Below are positions 43,160 through 50,745 of a stretch of 64,000 nucleotides of DNA, piece by piece. Origin of the DNA: Pseudobdellovibrionaceae bacterium (GTDB lineage: Bacteria; Bdellovibrionota; Bdellovibrionia; Bdellovibrionales; UBA1609); assembly GCA_023954155.1 (NCBI GenBank), contig JAMLIO010000002.1:62001-126000 (forward strand), read 5' to 3'. The notes under the pieces were generated by a model, which ran no database searches, was not told where the DNA came from, and was given only the letters and a program-made list of their open reading frames with translations. Made by a program: the position numbers and the translations under genes. Position 1 is the stretch's first letter. Each line of letters begins with the position of its first letter.

Positions 43160-45480
43160 GCCAGATAGTAGTCATCAAAGTTTTTCATAAGAATCAGTTG
43201 ATCTCTGTCAAACAGTTTGATCGACCGCAGATTGTGATTGGTCAACAAAGCGATGTGAACTTGGTGCTCCGCCATAAGGACGTCGCCCCTGTGCATTGTG
43301 TGATTGAAAAACGTGGTGACGCTTACGTGCTGTGTGATCTTGGTTCAGACGCGGGTGTTGAGGTCAATGATCAAAAGACTTTAGAAGTTGAACTTAAAAA
43401 CGAAGATGTGATCTCTATTGGAGATTTACGCTTGAACTTTTACATCGGCATTCCTGGTGTAGGCACTAATGCGACAGACGCTCCAAGTTCTGCTGTAGGC
43501 GAAGCTTCTCAAGATGCAGGAGCAGTGGCTGCTGGACAACAAAAGGCCTCAGCAGCGTCTACCCCAGTTGAGGGCTCGGCGTCTCAATCTCATGCTGCAT
43601 CTCAACCGCAAGCTCAGACACAATCTAAAGTAGAATCACAGGCTAAAACTGAGTCTCAGTCCCAAGCTGCATCAAAGTCAGAAGATCTTGCGGCGACTGA
43701 TTCTGCACCACATGTGGTGAGTTCTCAAGAAGCTCCCGTTGTTCATACTTCAACACAAGATCAAGAAGGGCAACTTTCTACCCAAGAGATGCAAAAGATC
43801 AGCGCACAACAGGAGTTTTCTGTACAACGTTCGGCTGCGAATGAACCTGTATCGGGATTTATGCATGTGGGAGTCGGGGCCACAGCTTCACTTTCAGATG
43901 GATTAGATTTAGCGGCAGGCACTTATGCTCCTGCGGCTTCTTTTGTAGACTTAGATGAAGTGATTGATGTGAACAGTCGCGGTTCCGTGGTGGAAGTGAT
44001 GCTCACTTGGAAAGAGCGTATCATTGGCACCTATCACTTTAGCCAAAAACAAAGAGTCACTTTGGGAAACAGACCCGAGTGTGATTTAAAACTTTCTATT
44101 TTAGACTTTAAACATGAATTCATTAACATCGACAATGGGGCGCAAATCCGAATCCCGCAAAAGATGGATGGATTTTTATATCGTGGAACTCAACGCATTC
44201 CCATTTCGGCTTTGCGTGAAGCAGGCCAACTTCAACTTGATGGCGACAGTCATATTCTGACTTTAGCTCAAGGGGAGATGGTGAAGTGCTTTTTGATGGG
44301 CGATAAGATTCAAGCTTATATCAGTTATGTAGAGCAAACGCCTAAAGCTATGGGTGTTCCGATGTTTGATTTTACACCATCGGAAGTTGTGGCCATTGCC
44401 ATGTCCTTTATCATTTCTGCATTGATTGCACTTTATATGACTTTCTTTGCACCATCTAAAGGCTTAAATGATTTAGACACTTTAATGGAAGACCAGTATC
44501 GAGTGGCTGTGATTGAATTTAAGCCACCACCACAAGTGAAGTTCAGACAAGAAGATCCAGAACCTATTCTTGAGGAGCTAGAGAAAAAACCTGTAGTGAC
44601 TCAAGTGACAGAAAAGAAAGTACAGCAGACTGTGGTGCAAGAAAAGAAAAATGATCCGACTAAAAAACCTCAAGAGACACAAAGTAAGGGCAAAAAAGGT
44701 CCTGTTGTGAAATCAGTGGGCGAACAAAAGGGAACTCCACAAGACGTAGCTCCTAATAAAGAAACTAAAAAGACCAACCAACAGGTGTCTAACAAACCAG
44801 GTGGTGCGGTAGGTACAGGTAAAGAAGGTGCTAACGCTGAAACCGCCAAGAAAGACGTCACCAAATCAGGTCTACTGAGTGTGATCAGTTCAGGTGGTGC
44901 AGCTAGCAATTTAGACAAAGTGTATTCGGGTGCTGGTACTACATTTGGTTTAGCTGACAGTGCCACAGGACATGGGGGCCAAGCTTCAGACCGTGAAGGT
45001 GAAGGACTTGGAACGGACCTTAAGAACGTGGGTGCTGGAGGTAAAGGCACTGCGACGGTGGGTATTGCTGGAGTGAACTCTAAAGGTCGTGGTGGTGGTG
45101 AAGCCACTTACGGTGGTGCTGGCGGTATTGGTGATAAGGGGCGTGTGTCCATCATCAACGTCGAAGGAAACTCTGGAGAGTTTGTCAGTACTATTGATAA
45201 AGAAGCCGTAAGACGTGTGATCATCAGAAACAGAAGTGCTATTAAATCATGTTATGATGTAGAATTAACGAAGAATCCCAACCTTGTCGGTAAAATTGTT
45301 TTAGAGTGGGAGATTGTGAATACGGGTAAAATGCGTAATGCTAAGGTGAAGAGTTCCGATGTCGGAAGCGGAGCACTGGCTGAATGTATTATAAATAGAT
45401 TACGAGTTTTAAAGTTTCCAGACCCAGGGCCAAATGAGATTGCTAAAGTCGCATTCCCCTTTGTCTTTGAGGCGAGATAA
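43156..45480 (+). CDS. gltG: FHA/TonB-like inner-membrane protein with AgmX/PglI-type C-terminal domain (GltG-like)
   Basis: A 774-residue protein. Cytoplasmic part: an FHA-type domain (1-95) in which the phospho-peptide motif is degraded (IGQ, not GR; no NG), a Gln/Ala/Ser linker, and a second FHA-like domain (about 279-385). One membrane helix (about 411-432). Periplasmic part: Lys/Pro-rich segment, Gly-rich stretch (about 590-670) and a C-terminal domain (about 671-774) with IKSCYDVELTKNPNLVGKI and CIINRLRVLKFPDP, as in AgmX/PglI. TTG start with GGGAG 7 nt upstream. It probably links the motor to the outer part of the complex. Confidence 0.85.
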   Translation: MSQIVVIKVFHKNQLISVKQFDRPQIVIGQQSDVNLVLRHKDVAPVHCVIEKRGDAYVLCDLGSDAGVEVNDQKTLEVELKNEDVISIGDLRLNFYIGIPGVGTNATDAPSSAVGEASQDAGAVAAGQQKASAASTPVEGSASQSHAASQPQAQTQSKVESQAKTESQSQAASKSEDLAATDSAPHVVSSQEAPVVHTSTQDQEGQLSTQEMQKISAQQEFSVQRSAANEPVSGFMHVGVGATASLSDGLDLAAGTYAPAASFVDLDEVIDVNSRGSVVEVMLTWKERIIGTYHFSQKQRVTLGNRPECDLKLSILDFKHEFINIDNGAQIRIPQKMDGFLYRGTQRIPISALREAGQLQLDGDSHILTLAQGEMVKCFLMGDKIQAYISYVEQTPKAMGVPMFDFTPSEVVAIAMSFIISALIALYMTFFAPSKGLNDLDTLMEDQYRVAVIEFKPPPQVKFRQEDPEPILEELEKKPVVTQVTEKKVQQTVVQEKKNDPTKKPQETQSKGKKGPVVKSVGEQKGTPQDVAPNKETKKTNQQVSNKPGGAVGTGKEGANAETAKKDVTKSGLLSVISSGGAASNLDKVYSGAGTTFGLADSATGHGGQASDREGEGLGTDLKNVGAGGKGTATVGIAGVNSKGRGGGEATYGGAGGIGDKGRVSIINVEGNSGEFVSTIDKEAVRRVIIRNRSAIKSCYDVELTKNPNLVGKIVLEWEIVNTGKMRNAKVKSSDVGSGALAECIINRLRVLKFPDPGPNEIAKVAFPFVFEAR

Positions 45481-45517
45481 GATTTAGAATAAAAACTGCT
45501 TAGAGGAGGTTTCTTAA

Positions 45518-46204
45518 GTGGATCCAACAACAACTGCTGATTTGCACTCATGTCAAATGTATGACTTTTTCTTGTCCAAAGCTTTTTGCGAGGGCGGACC
45601 TGTAATGTATATGATCGCATTGATAGGCTTTCTATCTTTGTTTTTGATCATTGAAAGGTTCGTGGCATTAGGCCGTTTAACAGTAAGAAAGAAAAGCGTG
45701 ATTGAAACTTTAAGAACTATGATTCTTAGAGGGGATATCAGACAAGCTATCACTTTCTGTGATACTAAAAAAGCTCCTTTAACCAACACACTGCAAGCAG
45801 GTTTAATCCAAGTGATGAACAAAAGACCTGACGAAGAAGTGCAAGTGGCAATGGATGCCGCTGTGTTAAGAGAGACCCCTCGTTTAGAAGGTTGGGTTTC
45901 GTTCCTTGCGGTATTTGGTAACGTGGCGGTTCTGATCGGTCTATTTGGAACAATCATCGGTATGATCCGTTCGTTTGGTGCGGTATCTAAAGCGGATGCA
46001 GCCACAAAAGCAATTCTGTTGTCACAAGGTATTTCTGAAGCCCTAAACTGTACAGCAGGCGGACTTTTCGTAGCGATTGTGTGTATTATTTTTTACGGAT
46101 TTTTCCAAATGCGAATCTCAAGAGCAGTGAATGATATGCTTGAGACCAGTATGGATTTAATGAACTTAGTGGTGTCTAATAGAGATAAGATTTCTAACTC
46201 TTAA
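45518..46204 (+). CDS. aglR: TolQ/ExbB/MotA-type proton-channel protein (AglR-like)
   Basis: A 228-residue protein with three membrane helices (about 27-50, 127-152, 170-200). Conserved elements: GSxxEGWVSFLAVFGNVAVLIGLFGTIIGMI (TM2) and GISEALNCTAGGLFVAIV (TM3) with the small and Thr residues lining the ion path. With TolR-type partners it forms a proton-driven motor. GTG start with AGGAGG upstream. It follows gltG and precedes two TolR/ExbD genes, the order of the AglRQS motor of Myxococcus gliding. Confidence 0.88.
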   Translation: MDPTTTADLHSCQMYDFFLSKAFCEGGPVMYMIALIGFLSLFLIIERFVALGRLTVRKKSVIETLRTMILRGDIRQAITFCDTKKAPLTNTLQAGLIQVMNKRPDEEVQVAMDAAVLRETPRLEGWVSFLAVFGNVAVLIGLFGTIIGMIRSFGAVSKADAATKAILLSQGISEALNCTAGGLFVAIVCIIFYGFFQMRISRAVNDMLETSMDLMNLVVSNRDKISNS

Positions 46205-46228
46205 GATGGTTAGAAAGAATGGAATATA

Positions 46229-46705
46229 ATGGCTCACATAGATGATGGCAAAGGATCAAGATCAACCAACGTAGAGATCAATATCGTACCCGTTATTGAT
46301 CTTATGAGTGTGCTTATTGTGTTTTTGTTGATCACGGCAGTATGGAATCAAATTTCAATGATTCAGCTTGCAACTTCTGTTTATGGCAAAAAGTCCGCAG
46401 ATCAAGAGATCACGGAACAAGAGATCAAACAGGACAGCATCCCCTTAAGGTTAGATATTCTTACCAATGGATATGTTTTATTTATTCAAGATCAAAGAAC
46501 ACCTATTTCTATGATCGGTGATGAGTACGACACGAAAACTTTAGGTGAAGAACTCAGAAAGGTGAAGCAGGCCTTTCCAGACAAAAAAGATATCGTGATA
46601 GCAGTTGATGACGGTATTGATTATGGAAGTCTAGTTAAGGGAATGGATATCGCTATTAGCGAAAGATTCCCACAGGTTTCTATTGCCACTGGAGGAGTTG
46701 AATAA
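46229..46705 (+). CDS. TolR/ExbD-type motor protein, first copy
   Basis: A 158-residue protein: cytoplasmic N-terminus (about 1-25), one membrane helix with the conserved proton-carrying Asp (NIVPVIDLMSVLIVFLLITAVW) and a periplasmic peptidoglycan-facing domain ending SERFPQVSIATGGVE. It partners the TolQ-like protein (AglQ/AglS counterparts in Myxococcus). The stop TAA shares its last A with the next ATG. Confidence 0.88.
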   Translation: MAHIDDGKGSRSTNVEINIVPVIDLMSVLIVFLLITAVWNQISMIQLATSVYGKKSADQEITEQEIKQDSIPLRLDILTNGYVLFIQDQRTPISMIGDEYDTKTLGEELRKVKQAFPDKKDIVIAVDDGIDYGSLVKGMDIAISERFPQVSIATGGVE

Positions 46706-47316
46706 TGCCTATCCATGTACCAGGAAAACGTGATCGTAGAGGCCGTATGCGTAATGCGGGCACTCGAAGTGCGGTGTTTGTTCTTTCACTCACTGCGATG
46801 GTGGATATGTTCACAGTGCTTGTGGTGTTTTTGCTTCAAAACTATAAGGTGACGGGTCAAACCTTAACCCTCAAGGAAGATGTGAATTTACCTCAAGCCT
46901 CTGCTGTGACAGAACTACAACCTTCAAACGTGGTGGTCATTGGATCAGAGTTTATTGAGTTGAATGAAAAAAGAGTAGCCTCTGTGGCTCCAGTCAGAGA
47001 AAGCGAAGACTGGCTGATCATTCCTTTACGAGATGCAGTCAAAAAAGAGTTGATCTTACAAAGACAAAAGCTTGAGACCTCTTTAAAATCTCAAGTGCAA
47101 AATACCATAGCAGGTATTGATGACTCTCAAAGAATCAACGCGCAAAACTGGAATCAAATCACCATTCAGGCTGATGAAAAACTAGATTTATTAAGCCTTA
47201 AAAAAGTGATGTACACCCTGGTCGAAGCAGGTGGCGGAGCGATTAACTTTGCGGTGATCAAAAAAGAAAGACCGCCACAGTATATGCACTTGGATGGCGA
47301 AGAGTTTACTGAATAA
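46705..47316 (+). CDS. TolR/ExbD-type motor protein, second copy
   Basis: A 203-residue protein with a basic start, one membrane helix (SAVFVLSLTAMVDMFTVLVVFLLQNY) containing the conserved Asp, and a long periplasmic domain. Two different TolR-type partners beside one TolQ-like gene is the layout of the AglRQS gliding motor. Its 3' end overlaps by 11 bp the stop region of the convergent HNH nuclease gene. Confidence 0.87.
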   Translation: MPIHVPGKRDRRGRMRNAGTRSAVFVLSLTAMVDMFTVLVVFLLQNYKVTGQTLTLKEDVNLPQASAVTELQPSNVVVIGSEFIELNEKRVASVAPVRESEDWLIIPLRDAVKKELILQRQKLETSLKSQVQNTIAGIDDSQRINAQNWNQITIQADEKLDLLSLKKVMYTLVEAGGGAINFAVIKKERPPQYMHLDGEEFTE

Positions 47317-48268
47317 ACCCTTCTACAAGAATTCCTGTATTTAAAAAATTCTCAAATTGCACATCATCAAGCTGTATGAACTTTTCATAGAGCTTTCTTG
47401 TAATCACAAGCATGATGTCTTTAGGCTCTTCGGTGGATTGAATTTTGGCGGCCTCGGTTCGTTGTATCAAAGGGTAAGTCTTCATGACTTGCGTGACGTC
47501 ATCGTTAAATACGATTTCAGTTTTCACGTTACTTTGGGTTTGAAATTCTCGCACCATCTCTAGAGTGAAGTTTGTGGGATTCAGATCAAGTTTCATGATG
47601 GCTGAAGGACCAATGATTTTAATCACTTTAGGATTCTCACGCACAACACCTCTTAAGTAAGTCAGAAAGCTCGTAAAATCGCGGCTTAAAGGTTCTACTA
47701 GCTGAATGCGTTTGACCTTGGCCACACGGTCCACGATCTGTCCTGCCTCAATAGGGACCTTGCGTGGGTCTTCGCTTTTGTGCATCTGTTCTTTGGTAGC
47801 TTCGGGAAGGTTATAAAGATTGTTCAGTTCACGGATCACTTTTTCAGCATACACGGTTCTGACAATGGAAAGAACCGCAATGGCCGACACTTCGTCAAAT
47901 AGATTCCCCTTGGTCCCGTTGATCAGCTGGGAAGTGGGGACGTAGTTATAGAGGTTGTTGGGTCCCCCTTTGGATTTGGGGATGATATGATCAATGGTCA
48001 TCTCTTGATAGTTTATGGGTTGGCCTGTGTAGAAGTCTCTTCCACCAAAGGCATTATAAACAGCAAGCCTTAAGTCTCTGTTACCAGTACGAAGTTCATA
48101 TTCAGCAGGGAATTCAAAACTTTCTAGGACTTGGGTGATGGCTTGGCTCTGGGCCTCATGAAGCAAGAACCGAAGGCACTGCCTTCCAGCAAAGGCTGGT
48201 GATCCCCACAAAAGCCCCACACATAAAATGATCCCCGTCTTAAACACCTGTCTCTTACCCTTAGACAT
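47306..48268 (-). CDS. Secreted HNH endonuclease-like protein
   Basis: A 320-residue protein with a signal peptide (TGIILCVGLLWGSPAFA). The HNH core is present: CxxC is absent, but YTGQPINYQEMTIDHIIPKSKGGPNNLYNYVPTSQLINGTKGN shows the DH, the beta-hairpin and N..K of HNH nucleases. The C-terminal part (about 200-320) is unassigned. HNH enzymes cut DNA using a metal; export suggests action in the periplasm or on extracellular/prey DNA (inference). It converges on the gliding operon. Confidence 0.75.
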   Translation of the reverse strand: MSKGKRQVFKTGIILCVGLLWGSPAFAGRQCLRFLLHEAQSQAITQVLESFEFPAEYELRTGNRDLRLAVYNAFGGRDFYTGQPINYQEMTIDHIIPKSKGGPNNLYNYVPTSQLINGTKGNLFDEVSAIAVLSIVRTVYAEKVIRELNNLYNLPEATKEQMHKSEDPRKVPIEAGQIVDRVAKVKRIQLVEPLSRDFTSFLTYLRGVVRENPKVIKIIGPSAIMKLDLNPTNFTLEMVREFQTQSNVKTEIVFNDDVTQVMKTYPLIQRTEAAKIQSTEEPKDIMLVITRKLYEKFIQLDDVQFENFLNTGILVEGFIQ

Positions 48269-48402
48269 AGTGTTACCTAAGACAGATTTGTGAAAAAATC
48301 CACCCTAAAAGGCAAAAATGTATTTAATCAAATAGCATTTTATGGCATCTTTAACGAAATCCTAATATATGGGCGTTTTATAAACAGAAGCTGGGTGAAA
48401 AA

Positions 48403-49884
48403 ATGATCCAATTGAGTAATATTTCCAAAAGGTTTGGTGAGCGTGTCCTTTTTGACAACGTCACTCTGACTATGGGCAAAAAAGAACGTTTGGGCTTAGT
48501 GGGCAGGAACGGTCTGGGTAAGTCCACTTTATTTAAAATCATTCTAGGAGAGACAGGATACGACACTGGGGATATCTCTATGCCCAGAGGGTATCGTCTA
48601 GGACATTTAAACCAACATATTGAGTTTACTAAGGACACAGTGATTGAAGAATGCTGTCAGGTCTTGCCTGAAGATGAAATTTATGACTTTTATAAAGCAG
48701 AAAAATTGCTATTTGGTTTAGGTTTCACTCAAGAAGACATGTATTCTGACCCCAACACTTTTTCTGGGGGCTATCAACTTAGAATCCAGCTGACTAAATG
48801 TTTATTACAGCAACCTGATTTGCTTCTGTTAGATGAGCCTACGAACTATTTAGACATTGTGAGTTTGATTTGGCTCAGACAATTTCTTAGGACCTTTCCT
48901 GGTGAAGTGCTGATGATCACCCATGATCGTTCGTTTATGGACAGTGTGGTGACCCATACGGCAGGGATCAATAGAGGGCAGGTGCGCAAAGTCGAAGGTG
49001 GAACAGAAAAGTACTACGATCAAATTCAAATGGATGAAGAGATCTATGAGAAGACTAAAAGCAATCATGATAAAAAGATCAAAGACTTAGAAAAGTTTGT
49101 AGAAAAAAATCGAGCTAATGCCGCCACTGCGTCTCTGGCGCAAAGTAAAATGAAGTTGATCAAAAAAATGGGAACCATGGATGATCTTGGAGACATTGAT
49201 ACGATGGGTTTTCGTTTTAACTATAAGCCGACTCCAGCTAAAACGGTATTGACCGTTAAAGATTTAAGTTTTGGCTTTGAAGAAGGCAAAGACCTGTTTA
49301 AAACACTTAATTTTGAGGTCAAAATTGATGACCGTGTGGCCATTGTGGGTAAAAACGGGAACGGAAAAACCACTTTACTCAATGTCATTGCAGGTAAATT
49401 ACAAGCCAAAACAGGGGAGATGCAGTTTCACCCAGAAACTCAGATCGCATACTTTGAACAGACCAATAAAAAAAATCTTCAAGTACAAAATAACGTCATT
49501 GATGAGATATGGAGTGCGGATCCTCTATTATCCTTAACACAAGTGCGTGCCATCTGTGGGGCAATGATGTTTCCTGGTGACACAGCAGAAAAGAAAATTG
49601 GTGTTCTTTCTGGAGGAGAGTTGAGTCGTGTACTTCTGGGACAAGTGATTGCAAGACCCAGTAATTTACTTCTGCTTGATGAACCTACAAACCATTTGGA
49701 TATGGAATCTATCGCTGTTCTTGCTGATGAGATCAAAGATTTTCGAGGAGCCACTTTGATGGTGACCCATGATGAAGACCTATTGCATAAGTTGGCCACC
49801 AAGATCATCTATTTTAAAAATGGTAGAACAGATCTTTTCTTAGGAAACTACGAGGAATTTTTAGAAAAAATAGGCTGGGACTAG
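48403..49884 (+). CDS. ABC-F family ATPase (translation-associated, EttA/Uup-like)
   Basis: A 493-residue soluble protein with two ABC domains: Walker A GRNGLGKST and GKNGNGKTT, signature motifs FSGGYQLR and LSGGELSR, and Walker B LLLLDEPTN twice (LDEPTNYLDI, LDEPTNHLDM). A charged inter-domain linker (about residues 210-270) is the P-site tRNA-interaction motif region. No membrane segments exist, so it is ABC-F, which acts on ribosomes, not transport. The exact subfamily is uncertain. The start codon has only a weak ribosome site. Confidence 0.9.
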   Translation: MIQLSNISKRFGERVLFDNVTLTMGKKERLGLVGRNGLGKSTLFKIILGETGYDTGDISMPRGYRLGHLNQHIEFTKDTVIEECCQVLPEDEIYDFYKAEKLLFGLGFTQEDMYSDPNTFSGGYQLRIQLTKCLLQQPDLLLLDEPTNYLDIVSLIWLRQFLRTFPGEVLMITHDRSFMDSVVTHTAGINRGQVRKVEGGTEKYYDQIQMDEEIYEKTKSNHDKKIKDLEKFVEKNRANAATASLAQSKMKLIKKMGTMDDLGDIDTMGFRFNYKPTPAKTVLTVKDLSFGFEEGKDLFKTLNFEVKIDDRVAIVGKNGNGKTTLLNVIAGKLQAKTGEMQFHPETQIAYFEQTNKKNLQVQNNVIDEIWSADPLLSLTQVRAICGAMMFPGDTAEKKIGVLSGGELSRVLLGQVIARPSNLLLLDEPTNHLDMESIAVLADEIKDFRGATLMVTHDEDLLHKLATKIIYFKNGRTDLFLGNYEEFLEKIGWD

Positions 49885-50435
49885 TAAAGCTTAAAATGAG
49901 TTTCAGCTTGGTTGATCAAGTAAGCATTGTCTAAAATAAATCTTAAAAGTAAGAGCGATCGACGAGGAAGTTCTTTGCTGTTCGAAGCTGAGGGGTTAGC
50001 ATCTAAAGCTGCGTACCGCGCTTTAATCTCTAAATGAACTTTAGCTAACTTTTCAATATGAGAGTGTGTGTTGGGATCTATCGGCTGGCGGTTAAGAATT
50101 TTATAAGATAAAAAATAAGTGACCACACTTTCTTGGGACTGCATAAGTAACTGGACGATCTTTTTATCAAGCACTCTGTTGTTATGGTTTATGCGAAGAG
50201 TTTGAAGGCTCATATTTAAGTTTGTGATATGATCAATCTGTTGATACTTTGAATTTTCATGAAACCTTGATACAAGTTGAGGATTCATAATCCCAAAAGT
50301 CCTTAAAACCTTACGCCCTTCCTCTGGTGTAAGTGACAAAAAACGTCCCTCTGAAGACCCAAGAAATCCCTCACAACGAGCGGCTTGAATCTCAAAGCTT
50401 AAAAACATCATCAATAGACAAAAAATAACTTTCAT
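49881..50435 (-). CDS. Secreted protein of unknown function
   Basis: A 184-residue protein with a signal peptide (MKVIFCLLMMFLSFEIQAA). The mature part is helical and basic, with one Cys (RCEGF) near the start. The stop overlaps the ABC-F stop (CTAG). The ribosome site is weak. No family is recognised. Its promoter region, 50436-50535, separates it from the long fold-back element. Confidence 0.55.
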   Translation of the reverse strand: MKVIFCLLMMFLSFEIQAARCEGFLGSSEGRFLSLTPEEGRKVLRTFGIMNPQLVSRFHENSKYQQIDHITNLNMSLQTLRINHNNRVLDKKIVQLLMQSQESVVTYFLSYKILNRQPIDPNTHSHIEKLAKVHLEIKARYAALDANPSASNSKELPRRSLLLLRFILDNAYLINQAETHFKLY

Positions 50436-50535
50436 AAAAACCCATAAAGTAAAGTCCTTGTGTTATATGCAGATTTTAGATCTAAACATCAACACAAAAA
50501 AGATAAATAGAAAATTGTACCTTAGGCCTTATCTA

Positions 50536-50733
50536 GTTCGCCTCGCTGGTTTTTTGAGTCTATTATCCCTATTCACAACGACCCTCCGAGGCGAGCAATG
50601 CGTATCCGACACGCGTTGGCCTATGGGGCCAAAAGGTCCCAGAGGGTAACGCGTGCCGCAGACGCTTTGCACCCGCAGTCGGTCGGGTCGTTGTGAATAG
50701 GGATAATAGACTCAAAAAACCAGCGAGGCGGAC
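50536..50733. repeat. Long fold-back element (46-bp perfect arms plus near-continuous inner hairpin)
   Basis: The arms 50539-50584 and 50685-50730 are exact reverse complements (46 of 46). The 100-bp interior continues to fold: 50595-50617 pairs with 50648-50670 (4 mismatches of 23), and then with 50618-50630 / 50635-50647 to an AAAA tetraloop at 50631-50634. Only one asymmetric internal loop (10/14 nt) breaks the hairpin. It lies 13 nt after the recG stop, transcribed away from it. TCTAG stands on both sides (50532-50536 and 50738-50742), which could be target-site duplication. No gene is inside; a short open frame crosses it. Confidence 0.9.
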
Positions 50734-50745
50734 GGGTTCTAGGGC

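Noticed and set aside
50458-50649. A 63-codon frame crossing the long fold-back
   Set aside because: No convincing ribosome site; the second half simply translates one arm of the hairpin, so it is more likely a by-product than a protein.
50536-50733. Integron attC site as an explanation of the fold-back
   Set aside because: No RYYYAAC/GTTRRRY boxes at the expected places; the stem is much longer and perfect, and no integrase is near.
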